Of a stretch of DNA of 64,000 bases, positions 44,018 to 52,061 are shown piece after piece. The stretch is from Dethiosulfatarculus sandiegensis (GTDB taxonomy: Bacteria > Desulfobacterota > Desulfarculia > Desulfarculales > Desulfarculaceae), in the NCBI RefSeq assembly GCF_000931935.2, contig NZ_AZAC01000067.1:62001-126000 (forward strand), in the 5' to 3' direction. Positions within the stretch are counted from its first letter, which is position 1; every line of letters begins with the position of its first letter. A program made the position numbers and the translations under genes. The notes under the pieces were generated by a model that worked only from the letters and a program-made list of their open reading frames with translations, was not told the DNA's origin and ran no database searches.

Positions 44018-44058
44018 TTTAAAACTCCTGGGTCTGTTTTTTCAGTTTATGGTTTCAG

Positions 44059-44862
44059 CTAATTGTTTAAAAAAGCTGATTTCTGCTTTACGATTCCCCT
44101 GCCGTCGACTTGCCGGAATTCTTCCCCTGCGCAGGTGAGGCACATTTTGCTTCCGTCCGGGCCGGTTTTTGTTTTCACTGCCAGGACGGTCTCCCCGCAT
44201 TTGGGGCAGATCACCAAAGGTGAAATGGGCGCATGATCCGGCAGGCGCGGCTCTACTGTTTCAAAGGCGAAGATTTTGTTGCAATCCTCCTTGATAAGGC
44301 CAAAGGCCGCCTTTCGTCCCTCGGCCTTGAAATCCTTGAGTTCCCGATCCGTGCCCTTTCTTTGCACAATGACTTTTTCCATAAGCGGGTAAAACTGCGG
44401 GGCTGATTTTTCCACCAGGGCCTTGAATTCAGGGTTGACCCGTATGCGCAGGCCGGTTTTTGAGCCGCGGCTGACAAAAGTCACTGCCGTGTGTCCAAGG
44501 TCGCGAAAAACCAGGCCGTTGTTGCCAAAGGTGCACCCGGAGACTGCCTGGATGCCGTCTGCAAAGCAGGCGTTTATCTCCACAATGGCCAGAAGATCCT
44601 CCATGACTCCGTCCACGCATTTTGATTCAAGCCCCATCTTTACTAGGCCGTTAGCTGCGGCCAGCACTCCCAGAGCTATTCCGGGGCAGAAATGACCATG
44701 AATTTCCGCCGCCTTTATCAGGAGGCTTTCCAGGTCATGCTGCTTAAGCGCCCTTTGAAATCCCTCTCTGGGGTTCATTTTCAGCTCCTCCAATGTGGGG
44801 GCGCGCTGACCCATGGGATCCGGCCTACTAAAGGGGGCTTTTTCTGCTTTGTTTGTATTCAT
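44059..44862 (-). CDS. FmdE-family metal-binding protein with C-terminal zinc ribbon
   Basis: The FmdE motif HGHFCPGIALGVLAAANGL is present, followed by DLLAIVEINACFADGIQAVSGCTFGNN, both with Cys or His expected to bind metal. The C-terminus is a zinc ribbon: CPKCGE and CLTCAGEEF. FmdE proteins are named for a gene of the molybdenum formylmethanofuran dehydrogenase operon and are widespread in sulfate reducers; a role in Mo/W enzyme maturation has been proposed but is not settled. The gene follows the MFS transporter and precedes the activase, 41 bases away, in one apparent operon. Confidence 0.9.
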   Translation of the reverse strand: MNTNKAEKAPFSRPDPMGQRAPTLEELKMNPREGFQRALKQHDLESLLIKAAEIHGHFCPGIALGVLAAANGLVKMGLESKCVDGVMEDLLAIVEINACFADGIQAVSGCTFGNNGLVFRDLGHTAVTFVSRGSKTGLRIRVNPEFKALVEKSAPQFYPLMEKVIVQRKGTDRELKDFKAEGRKAAFGLIKEDCNKIFAFETVEPRLPDHAPISPLVICPKCGETVLAVKTKTGPDGSKMCLTCAGEEFRQVDGRGIVKQKSAFLNN

Positions 44863-44886
44863 TTCAATTTCTCTTTTCCGGTTTGG

Positions 44887-46176
44887 TTAATTCAAAAAAC
44901 CCCGTAGTGACCGGCGGGCCATCAAGCTGGCCAGGCCAAAGCCCAAAATGATCAGGGCTGTTAGCAGCGAATAAAGGAATCCGAATCCATAGGCGTCGCC
45001 AAACGAGCCGAATAAAGGCGCGAAAATAAGCGGGGGCAGTAAAAATACACTGCTGTACAGGGCAAAGCTGGTGCCCGCCTGAGGGCCGGCGCTTGCTTTC
45101 ATCATCAGCGTGAAGGACCAGACATGGACTATTCCCAAAAGCAGGTTGTCTGCGGCCAGAATAACCAGCCCGCACCACTGACTTATGTTGGATTGGCCCG
45201 TGAGTGTGATCGTGAAAAACGAGAGCATCAGAGCGGTAAGGGTGGCCCAACCCAAAAGCCGCATGCCACCGAGGCGCTGGAACAAAAATCCGCCCAAAAA
45301 GCTGCCTGCGATTCCAGCCGGAGAGCCGCACCAGATAAGGGCCTGGCCCATCTGACCTGTGTTCAGTCCCAGATCATTTAAAAGGGGCATCCTCATTTGA
45401 AAACTCAAAAAGAAAAACGCAGTCGGCAGAATTAAAAAGGCCAAAATCCTTCTGGTTTGAGGCTCTTTTAAAAGTTTGAGCATGCCCTTTTGGGGAGCTC
45501 CTTTAGAGATTGAGTCCTGTCCCTGGAGGGCTATTTCCCGGTGCAGGACAATAGGCAGATTCAAAAAGAGCAGGACAATCGAAAGCGCCAGGCAGATGGT
45601 TTGCCATTGGAATTGCCCATAGAGCAAAAGGGGGATGCCGCCGCCGATAACCATGCCCGCCGACCTGGAACCGGCCTGGATGGTATTGCCCCAGGGACGC
45701 TCTTTGGGGGTGAGCATATCTGTTGCGTAGCCGTCCACTGCAATATCGCTGGTGGACATGGCCAGGGCGGCTGCGAAGAACAGCCCGAACATGCAGACGA
45801 AATTTTCCGTGGGCGGGGTCTGGGACAAACCCAGGAAAAGGGCAACCACCAACCACTGCAAGGGAAGAATCCAACTGCGGCGACGCCCCAACCTGGGCAG
45901 ATACCAGCGATCCACATAAGAGGCGTAGAAGAATTTGAGCGCCCAGGGCAGGTGCAGCATGAATAAAAAGCCAATTGACTTAAGGCTCATTCCCGAGGAC
46001 CGCATGATCACCGGCAGACTCCCCATGATAAAGCCCATGGGAATCGCCTGGCTAAGATAAAGGGCGGACAATAAATATAATTTCCGGGCGGTTGTTGTCT
46101 CCGCAATATCATCCCGCCTGTGGGCGCGGAGATGGGGCAAAAAGGGGAAATGAAACTCCCGTAATCCGTTTTTCAT
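44887..46176 (-). CDS. MFS transporter, AmpG/RhtX-like
   Basis: 429 residues with about twelve membrane segments. SQAIPMGFIMGSLPVIMRSSGMSL and STSDIAVDGYATDMLTPKERPWGN are typical of the AmpG/PAT/RhtX branch, whose members import muropeptides, acetyl-CoA or siderophores. The cytoplasmic link between halves contains EPQTRRILAFLILPT. It heads the operon with fmdE and the activase. The 210 bases upstream hold two copies of the MarR operator candidate. A metal-chelate import role would fit the FmdE neighbour but cannot be shown here. Confidence 0.88.
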   Translation of the reverse strand: MKNGLREFHFPFLPHLRAHRRDDIAETTTARKLYLLSALYLSQAIPMGFIMGSLPVIMRSSGMSLKSIGFLFMLHLPWALKFFYASYVDRWYLPRLGRRRSWILPLQWLVVALFLGLSQTPPTENFVCMFGLFFAAALAMSTSDIAVDGYATDMLTPKERPWGNTIQAGSRSAGMVIGGGIPLLLYGQFQWQTICLALSIVLLFLNLPIVLHREIALQGQDSISKGAPQKGMLKLLKEPQTRRILAFLILPTAFFFLSFQMRMPLLNDLGLNTGQMGQALIWCGSPAGIAGSFLGGFLFQRLGGMRLLGWATLTALMLSFFTITLTGQSNISQWCGLVILAADNLLLGIVHVWSFTLMMKASAGPQAGTSFALYSSVFLLPPLIFAPLFGSFGDAYGFGFLYSLLTALIILGFGLASLMARRSLRGFLN

Positions 46177-46227
46177 AGCGCAACCTCTTAGCAGTAATCC
46201 CCTTTTTGGGAATAAAGCTCTTGGTTA

Positions 46228-46250
46228 ATTAGTTAAGGTGCTTAACTAAT
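46228..46250. promoter_or_regulatory. MarR operator candidate 1 (MFS promoter)
   Basis: ATTAGTTAAG, spacer GTG and the exact reverse complement form a perfect 10-base-arm inverted repeat, 52 bases before the MFS start at 46176. Confidence 0.75.
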
Positions 46251-46356
46251 AATTCCTAAAAAATATCACTTTCGAGTAAGTGACAATCTCGGACCTGGGG
46301 TTGCCGGCTTGGTCAACTGCCCAGGCAGTTTGGTTCTAAGTGAGTCTTTAGTTTGA

Positions 46357-46370
46357 TTAAGTTGCTTAAC
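46357..46370. promoter_or_regulatory. MarR operator candidate 2
   Basis: TTAAG-ttg-CTTAAC repeats the core of candidate 1 (TTAAG-gtg-CTTAAC) and lies just after the end of marR, upstream of the MFS gene. Two sites about 125 bases apart could allow cooperative repression. Confidence 0.55.
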
Positions 46371-46386
46371 TTTGTTTTTAAAAAAA

Positions 46387-46854
46387 TTACCCGTTGGCCA
46401 GGCGCTCTTCAATCACAGATTCTATTTGATCCATTATCCTAGACGCGTCTTCTATCTGGCCCACGTTAAAAGATTTGAGTCGTCTTTCGATTTCCCTAGT
46501 GTTTTTAGTATGGTACTCTTCGTGTAGGCCATAGGCCTGCCATCCATTCGGAGTAAGGGAAAGCAGATACTCCTTGGCGCTTTGGGGTGACAGCTCTTTG
46601 TTTACCAATCCTTTTTTCACCAGTTTGCTGGTCATCTGAGAAGCTGCGCTTTTAGTCACCCCAAAATATTCCGCCAGTCCGGTGATATTTAAATTTTTGT
46701 TATCGCCAATGGCCTGGAGTACGTGCAGTTCCTTGTGTGAAATAATCACTCCCTGTTCCAGGGGAATGGGGGTCGTTTCTAACCTGTAAAATTTATTAAG
46801 AATTCTGTTCATTTTCCATGAGAGATCTTCTATTTTGTGTTTTTTTTGTTCCAT
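46387..46854 (-). CDS. MarR-family transcriptional regulator
   Basis: 155 residues. The winged helix reads SHKELHVLQAIGDNKNLNITGLAEYFGVTKSAASQMTSKLVKKGLVNKE, followed by a wing with SAKEYLLSLTPNGWQAYG and C-terminal dimer helices. It lies upstream of the MFS-fmdE-activase operon on the same strand. Matching inverted repeats before its own start and before the MFS gene point to autoregulation and control of that operon. No good SD precedes ATG 46854 (the leader ends in a C tract), so translation may start from a very short leader. The ligand is unknown. Confidence 0.92.
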   Translation of the reverse strand: MEQKKHKIEDLSWKMNRILNKFYRLETTPIPLEQGVIISHKELHVLQAIGDNKNLNITGLAEYFGVTKSAASQMTSKLVKKGLVNKELSPQSAKEYLLSLTPNGWQAYGLHEEYHTKNTREIERRLKSFNVGQIEDASRIMDQIESVIEERLANG

Positions 46855-46862
46855 GGGGGGAA

Positions 46863-46882
46863 TAGTAAGGAGCCTTAACTAA
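46863..46882. promoter_or_regulatory. MarR operator candidate 3 (autoregulation)
   Basis: AGTAAGG-ag-CCTTAACTAA carries one perfect half-site and one with a missing base. It ends 9 bases before the marR start codon, where a bound protein would block transcription. Confidence 0.6.
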
Positions 46883-47061
46883 CTTGTCAAGGTGTTCCCG
46901 TCTTTTTTATGCATAAGTCACCTTGTCCTGTATTAAAGGCCTTTGCCGGAAAAATCTAAAGTCAGGCCGTCTTTGCTTTTGGAAAAGCTTCTTCTAAAGG
47001 TTTATTCTGTATAAATAATATGATTGATGCCAAATGAGCCGTTTTTAAGGGGAGCAAGTAA

Positions 47062-47877
47062 ATGAGCCAGTTGATGCAAGATCTCAGCGCCCAATTGAAC
47101 AACGTAAACGCGGTGGGGCAAACCTATGGCGCCATGGTGATAAAGGCGCTTTTGGCGCTGGTGCTGATGCTGCTTTTGGCAAAGTGGCTGGGTCAGCTTT
47201 TGAGTTCATTTTTAGTTAAACTCGGTTTGCCCGAACGCAGGGCTGTTTTTGTAGTTAGCGGATTACACGTCCTGGTGCTGCTTTTCATGGGAATGATGGT
47301 GCTTCACCTCTTGGGCATCGACACCCAGCTCATGTTCAGGGCGGTGTTAGTGGTCCTGCTTTTCCTGGTTGCCGTTTATATAGTTTTAAAGCCCTACATA
47401 CCCCAACTACCCTTTGTAACCGGCAACACCATCATGACCGGCGATAATTTGGGCAAGGTTCAGTCCATCACCTTTTTGCACACCAGGCTCAAAACTTTTG
47501 ACGGCAAAACGATCATCGTGCCGAACCACCGCATCCTGAACGAGCAGGTGATCAACTACACCACCAACCCCAACCGCAGGGTTGATCTTAGTTTGTACAT
47601 CGATTACGACCAGGACACGGAAAAGGTCCGGCAGGTGGTAAGCGAAATTCTGAAATCGGATGAAAGGGTGTTGGAAAAGCCTGTGGTCAGGGTGGTTGTG
47701 TCCAAGCTGGAGCCGGATTACATCAAAATGCAGGCCCGTTTTTGGGTGCCAAGGCTGAAGGTGCTTCGCTCCAGGTGGGATTTCAATGAGGCCATTGTCA
47801 AGGCCTTTAAGGCCGAGGGCATAAAAATGGCTTCGGCCCGCCTGGAGATCAGGGAAAAGACGGGACAGCAGAATTAA
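47062..47877 (+). CDS. MscS-family mechanosensitive channel
   Basis: 271 residues from ATG 47062 (GGGGAGCAAGTAA). Three N-terminal membrane helices (VIKALLALVLMLLLAKWLG, VFVVSGLHVLVLLFMGMMVL, FRAVLVVLLFLVAVYIVL) precede the MscS beta domain: GDNLGKVQSITFLHTRLKTFDGKTIIVPNH and VINYTTNPNRRVDLSLYIDYD. The pore helix is shorter and less Gly/Ala-rich than in E. coli MscS, and the usual GxAxG packing is not clear. It likely releases small solutes on membrane stretch. A terminator follows at 47937. Confidence 0.88.
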   Translation: MSQLMQDLSAQLNNVNAVGQTYGAMVIKALLALVLMLLLAKWLGQLLSSFLVKLGLPERRAVFVVSGLHVLVLLFMGMMVLHLLGIDTQLMFRAVLVVLLFLVAVYIVLKPYIPQLPFVTGNTIMTGDNLGKVQSITFLHTRLKTFDGKTIIVPNHRILNEQVINYTTNPNRRVDLSLYIDYDQDTEKVRQVVSEILKSDERVLEKPVVRVVVSKLEPDYIKMQARFWVPRLKVLRSRWDFNEAIVKAFKAEGIKMASARLEIREKTGQQN

Positions 47878-47936
47878 TTTCTTTGGTGAAGATTACCAGA
47901 CCGGGGGGGGATCCGTTCCATTTTGGTTAAAAGAGC

Positions 47937-47973
47937 CCCGGCCGTGCGGGCAGGTCCACACGGCCGGGTTTTT
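47937..47973. terminator. bidirectional terminator between mscS-like and DUF4198 genes
   Basis: CCCGGCCGTG and its complement form a perfect 10-base stem around a 12-base loop, followed by TTTTTC on the plus strand and CTCTTTT on the minus strand. It serves both convergent genes. Confidence 0.88.
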
Positions 47974-47984
47974 CTTGGGTGTGA

Positions 47985-48881
47985 TTAGGGATTGACATTA
48001 ATGGTAAGGGAGGATGCGTACATGACGGTTGTGCATTTGCCTTTTAAATCCTTCAGTTTGGGATTACTATCCACATCCTGGGGAAGGTAGATGTTCAACA
48101 GCCATTGCCCTGCGGTGGGGAGACGGAAGGTGGCTTCACCTTTTGCATTGAGCGTGGAGGCCAGGGTGAAGCCGTCTTTGCCGTTAAAGCCTTTGCTGGC
48201 GGCAGTAAGGAAAACCATGTTAAAGGGCATGGTGGCAACCGGTTTGCCAAACAGGGTGCATTTGACCTTCAAGAGCTGGCCTTTACGCAGATTGCTCACA
48301 TCTCTGAGGGGCATCAACTCAAGGGCATGCCCTACAGGTTTGGGATCGGTCCATTTCTTAACGGCGCACAGGGATTTGGCAAAGGACTCATAGCGCATGC
48401 CCCTAAGCACCTTTTGAGCGTTTTTGATCTCGTTCATGGGTTTGGGCGCCCAGGCTGTCCGGCCTTTTTTATTGAGGTACATACTGAAAAAAGTAGGTTT
48501 GGACTGGGCCGCCACCTGATAGGTGCCGGGTTTGGTTTTGGGTGTGAGGGCGAGCTTGCGCAGGCCCAGATCGCCGGTCTGCATTTTCATGCCCACAGCA
48601 AGATCCTTGAGCACGGGTTTTTTAATAACCGGCAGCCCCAGAGGGGTCTTTTTACTATCCGGACCAATCAGGTCGTAGGCCTTGATTGAAATGGATCCGT
48701 TGGGTGCAGCCAGGAAATCATCCATGGGCAGGCTGTGACCCCAGCCAAGGGAGGTCATCATATGCCCGGGATGATGGGAAAATGATTCAAAAAGGTTAAC
48801 CCACAAGCTGTGAGCTGAAGCCGGGGAGGCCATAAGCATTACGGCTGCTCCCAAAACCAGGGACGCCAGGAATTTTTTCAT
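47985..48881 (-). CDS. exported DUF4198-family protein
   Basis: 298 residues with a clear signal peptide (FLASLVLGAAVMLMASPASA-H) and AAGGAG before ATG 48881. The mature protein starts at AHSLWVNLFES, the usual beginning of DUF4198 proteins, where the first His may bind metal. HHPGHMMTSLGWGHSLP adds more His. The C-terminal half has a beta-sandwich pattern (GKPVATMPFNMV, NAKGEATFRLPTAGQWLLNIYLP). Family members are periplasmic and often near cobalt or nickel uptake genes, but no such transporter is adjacent here. Confidence 0.82.
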   Translation of the reverse strand: MKKFLASLVLGAAVMLMASPASAHSLWVNLFESFSHHPGHMMTSLGWGHSLPMDDFLAAPNGSISIKAYDLIGPDSKKTPLGLPVIKKPVLKDLAVGMKMQTGDLGLRKLALTPKTKPGTYQVAAQSKPTFFSMYLNKKGRTAWAPKPMNEIKNAQKVLRGMRYESFAKSLCAVKKWTDPKPVGHALELMPLRDVSNLRKGQLLKVKCTLFGKPVATMPFNMVFLTAASKGFNGKDGFTLASTLNAKGEATFRLPTAGQWLLNIYLPQDVDSNPKLKDLKGKCTTVMYASSLTINVNP

Positions 48882-49349
48882 TGCTTCTCCTTTTGGATAA
48901 CAGGCTGATAAATCTATGTCGGCCTGCTAAGGTCCTGTCTTTTCGGTTTTAGGTGTCTATAGGTGGAGGCGGCCCCCATAGGCCCTGAATTTGTTGATTT
49001 GTCTGTGTTCCCCCACGTTGGTGTAATTATCATGCTATTTTTGTATGGTCAAATAAAATTAGGCATAATTTATAAAAATAATAATTTAAAATAAAAAATT
49101 GTACTCCATATTAACTTGTATTTTTAAAATAAAGCCGCGGTTATGCCTCTTTGGACTATTCAGAGGGGGCCTTTTTGTAATTAAGATCTTCGCTTGAATC
49201 TTTTTAAACTGCCGGTAAACATCCCTAGAGACAGGGTGTTTGTTAAGTTGCGGAATTTATTTGGTTTTGTTTATTTTTCAGGTCTATGGGCAGTTGCATT
49301 TACCCAAGGAAAAGGTATGTTTTTGGGAGATTTTATTTGACTGGAACTA
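48882..49349. other. intergenic region upstream of gntR
   Basis: AT-rich stretch between divergent genes; it must contain promoters for the DUF4198 gene and gntR. No further structure was recognised apart from the operator at 49350. Confidence 0.5.
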
Positions 49350-49373
49350 AGTGTCTTAATATCATAGGACACT
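49350..49373. promoter_or_regulatory. GntR operator candidate overlapping the ribosome-binding site
   Basis: AGTGTCtTA and TAgGACACT form an inverted repeat with one mismatch per arm and a 6-base centre. It ends exactly before the gntR ATG at 49374 and covers the AGGA used as SD, so binding would stop both initiation complexes. Confidence 0.65.
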
Positions 49374-50336
49374 ATGAATTTTAAATTGGACCGCCATAGC
49401 CCCTTAAGCCTCAAGGGCCAGATCAGGGAAGGCATCCTGGGCCTGATAGAGTCCGGTGCATTACAGCCGGGTCAGGAGTTGCCTTCGGCCCGGGATTTGG
49501 CCAGGACTCTTGCTGTGAACCGAAACACCACCTGGTCCGCCTACCGGGAACTGGCCCGTCAAGGCTGGGTGGAGAGTTCCGTGGGGTCGGGGACCAGGGT
49601 TTCAAAGGGGGCCAAAACAAGAAGCAGGCACGCCTCTTTGGAAGAATTGTTTAACCGTACCCTGGAACAGGCCTTGACCCTGGGCTATGACCACAAACAA
49701 ACCGGCCGGGCCTTTTTGAGTTTTTTGGCCCGCCATGCCCTGGAGCCAGGCTCCTGTTTGGTTATGACCGTGGAATGCAACCGGGAAACCTTGGATGAGA
49801 TGGGCGGCACGCTCCAAAAGGAGATAGGTTGCAAGGTAAGGCCGCTTTTGATTCAGGAGTTGGAAGAGCACCCTGAAAAAACGGCGGATTTTTTACAGGG
49901 TGTGGACCTGGTGGTCACCGGTTTTAATCATCTGGGGGAACTCAAGGCCCTTTTACCGGCCGACTCCCCGGAGATCCTGGGCCTTTTGCTGAAGCCTGAT
50001 CTGGCGGTTCTAAACGAGCTTATCAATCAGCCCCATGGAAAAACCATCGGTCTCACCTGCGCCAACCAGCGCAGTACGGAGACTTTTTTTAAAAGTGTTA
50101 ATCTTGCTCAAGACTCAAAGCTTACCCGCATCTGGGCAGGCTTGGACAATACGGATAAATTCAGGCAGATGCTTAAACAGTGTCAAGTTATCTATGCCAC
50201 TCACTATGTCTACGACAGGGTGAAGGAACTGGCCGGACCGGATAAAACGGTGCGCAAGGTCAGGCTGGACCTGGACCCTTCCGGCATCAAGTTGATACGC
50301 TCCCGACTGGCCGGCGTTAAGAGGATATTCACATGA
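49374..50336 (+). CDS. GntR-family regulator with unusual C-terminal ligand domain
   Basis: 320 residues. Residues 1-75 are the GntR winged helix (PLSLKGQIREGILGLIESGALQPGQELPSARDLARTLAVNRNTTWSAYRELARQGWVESSVGSGTRV). The C-terminal 240 residues are neither FadR-, UTRA- nor aminotransferase-like. They show two repeats of alternating strand and helix (VMTVECNRETLDEMG, LVVTGFNHLGELKAL, KTIGLTCANQRSTETFF), like a periplasmic-binding-type or response-sensor fold. It overlaps the Fe-S protein gene by 4 bases (ATGA), so the two are coupled. An inverted repeat at its start suggests autoregulation. Confidence 0.87.
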   Translation: MNFKLDRHSPLSLKGQIREGILGLIESGALQPGQELPSARDLARTLAVNRNTTWSAYRELARQGWVESSVGSGTRVSKGAKTRSRHASLEELFNRTLEQALTLGYDHKQTGRAFLSFLARHALEPGSCLVMTVECNRETLDEMGGTLQKEIGCKVRPLLIQELEEHPEKTADFLQGVDLVVTGFNHLGELKALLPADSPEILGLLLKPDLAVLNELINQPHGKTIGLTCANQRSTETFFKSVNLAQDSKLTRIWAGLDNTDKFRQMLKQCQVIYATHYVYDRVKELAGPDKTVRKVRLDLDPSGIKLIRSRLAGVKRIFT

Positions 50337-51016
50337 GATATGACGGATTTCTGGAAAAAAGGCTTTCCATCTATGACAAATGGCTGGCTGAAAAAAAAGT
50401 CCCCTATACCTCCAAGGTCATACCGGTTGGCGAGTCCCTGGAGGCCAAACAGTGGGTCCTGCCCACTGAACAGGCCTTGGGCTTTCTGCGCAATGCCAGG
50501 ATTTTTGCCTTGGGTGACTGCGACTGCCGCACCAGATACAAGCGTTGCGACAACCCGGTTGAGACCTGCCTTTTTTTGAATGACTTTGCCGAGTTCATGA
50601 TCAAACAAGGCAAGGCCAGGGAAATAGACCTGGAAAAGGCAGAAGAAGTCCTGCGTTTGGCCGATGAACACGGCCTGGTGCACCTTACCCTGTACAGCCC
50701 GGAACAATATCCCTATTGCCTGTGCAGCTGTTGTTCCTGCTGTTGTCACGACCTGCAACTTTTGATCAACTACAAGCGAAAAGACCTGATCGCCCGCTCG
50801 GAATATGTGGCCCGGGATAATTCAGACGATTGCCTGCACTGTGGGGCCTGTGTGGACCGTTGCGTCTTCGGGGCCAGGGTGATGAAAGACGGCTTGATGA
50901 AGTTTGATCCCGATGCCTGTTACGGCTGTGGCCTCTGCGTCTCCACCTGCCCCGGCGAGGCCATAGATATGGTCTTTCGCCATCAGGTGGAAAAGGCCCG
51001 GGCAGTGGAAGATTAA
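50333..51016 (+). CDS. Cys-rich Fe-S protein with two [4Fe-4S] ferredoxin motifs
   Basis: 227 residues with 19 Cys. Three groups are seen. The first is C63-D-C-R, C72 and C79 in GDCDCRTRYKRCDNPVETC. The second is C129, C131, C133, C134, C136, C137 and C138 in CLCSCCSCCCHD. The third is a normal 2x[4Fe-4S] ferredoxin domain (CLHCGACVDRC and CYGCGLCVSTCPGEAID). The first two sets could hold additional clusters, and the run of seven Cys in ten residues is remarkable. No signal peptide or membrane span, so cytoplasmic. Coupled to gntR, it may be a redox enzyme component or a sensor partner; the function is unknown. Confidence 0.88.
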   Translation: MRYDGFLEKRLSIYDKWLAEKKVPYTSKVIPVGESLEAKQWVLPTEQALGFLRNARIFALGDCDCRTRYKRCDNPVETCLFLNDFAEFMIKQGKAREIDLEKAEEVLRLADEHGLVHLTLYSPEQYPYCLCSCCSCCCHDLQLLINYKRKDLIARSEYVARDNSDDCLHCGACVDRCVFGARVMKDGLMKFDPDACYGCGLCVSTCPGEAIDMVFRHQVEKARAVED

Positions 51017-51225
51017 TCCCGCAGTCGGCTTAGTGAATGTCTTGGGTCCATTCAGCAAGGTTTGTAACTTAGGGGAAATTCAGTAACCAGCCCTGATGAT
51101 CGATGATGTAAGCTTATTCTGCATTATGTCCTTGTTTGGGGGTAATGCTTTCACTTGCCGAATCCTGCCCTATTATCAAGGTTTGTTGGCATGGTTTAAC
51201 CATGCTTTCTTGTTGGGGGGGTGTT

Positions 51226-51854
51226 ATGCGTCGGTTACTGGGAAGAATAGACCGTCGTATTTTGAGGCGGGACGAGCCCTGGGATCCGAATCTGCTTTTG
51301 GACCTGCACACCTTGTCAGATAAACGTTTTGTGGAGGTTTGCCATCGGTTTTTCCTTGATCGCAAGGCTGATGAGCCTGGCCTGAAGAAATATCTGGAAA
51401 ATATGCGGCAGGGTGTTTCGCGTTTGGAAACACTGCGGCGGATTCTCTGCACCGAAGAATACATAAACCGGGCCGAGATGGATTTCTTTGGCTCCTGCGA
51501 ATCAGAAAGGGCCCTGCCCAATCTTTATAACCGTCATCCAGACCGCTATCAGGTCGCGCCTTTACTGGAAAACCCCAATGAAACAGCTTTGTTTTTTAAG
51601 GTCAAGAGTCCGGATGATTTTGATTGGCTGGAACAGAAGCTATACCGTTATGCAGATTACGACCACCCCCATAGCTGGGGCCTTTGCGCCGATGATGATA
51701 AGAGGCGGCTGGCGAAGATAGCCTTGACCCCTCCCCCAGCCTGGAATTAGGTTGCGCCACGGGTCAGATACTGAACTTGATGCGCCAAGCCGGGGGTAGG
51801 GCCGAAGGTGTGGATATAAGCCACCTGGCCATGAGCAAGGCCTGCCCTCGGTGA
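51226..51854 (+). pseudogene. broken DUF4214-methyltransferase gene
   Basis: From ATG 51226 (G-rich SD) the first frame encodes a DUF4214 domain (DKRFVEVCHRFFLDRKADEPGLKKYLENMRQGVSRLETL, residues about 30-80) and a linker, and stops at 51750. Just there, in another frame, lies LELGCATGQILNLMRQAGGRAEGVDISHLAMSKACPR, a clear SAM methyltransferase motif I and beta 2 region, ending at a stop at 51854. The C5 tract at 51733-51737 is the likely frameshift point. Even if repaired the methyltransferase would be cut short. DUF4214-methyltransferase fusions occur in surface-glycan gene sets, but none is nearby. Confidence 0.7.
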
Positions 51855-52014
51855 GGCAGCGGAAAGGGAGGTCCACAGGCATCATGGCCAGGCCATGGCA
51901 GTGGAAACCCCGGCTCGGCTGAGTTTTTATATATTTAAAAAATAATCCGTCCCTGGCCTTGGTCTGTTACTTTGGCGGAACTTGATGTAGGGCTCAGACT
52001 CTGATTTAGTTTAT

Positions 52015-52051
52015 AAAAAACCCGCAAGGCATTCGCCTTGCGGGTTTTTTT
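52015..52051. terminator. bidirectional terminator
   Basis: CCCGCAAGGC and its complement form a perfect 10-base stem with loop ATTC, flanked by six A and seven T. It ends metC on the minus strand and stops plus-strand transcripts from the broken gene. Confidence 0.93.
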
Positions 52052-52061
52052 AAAAAGACTA

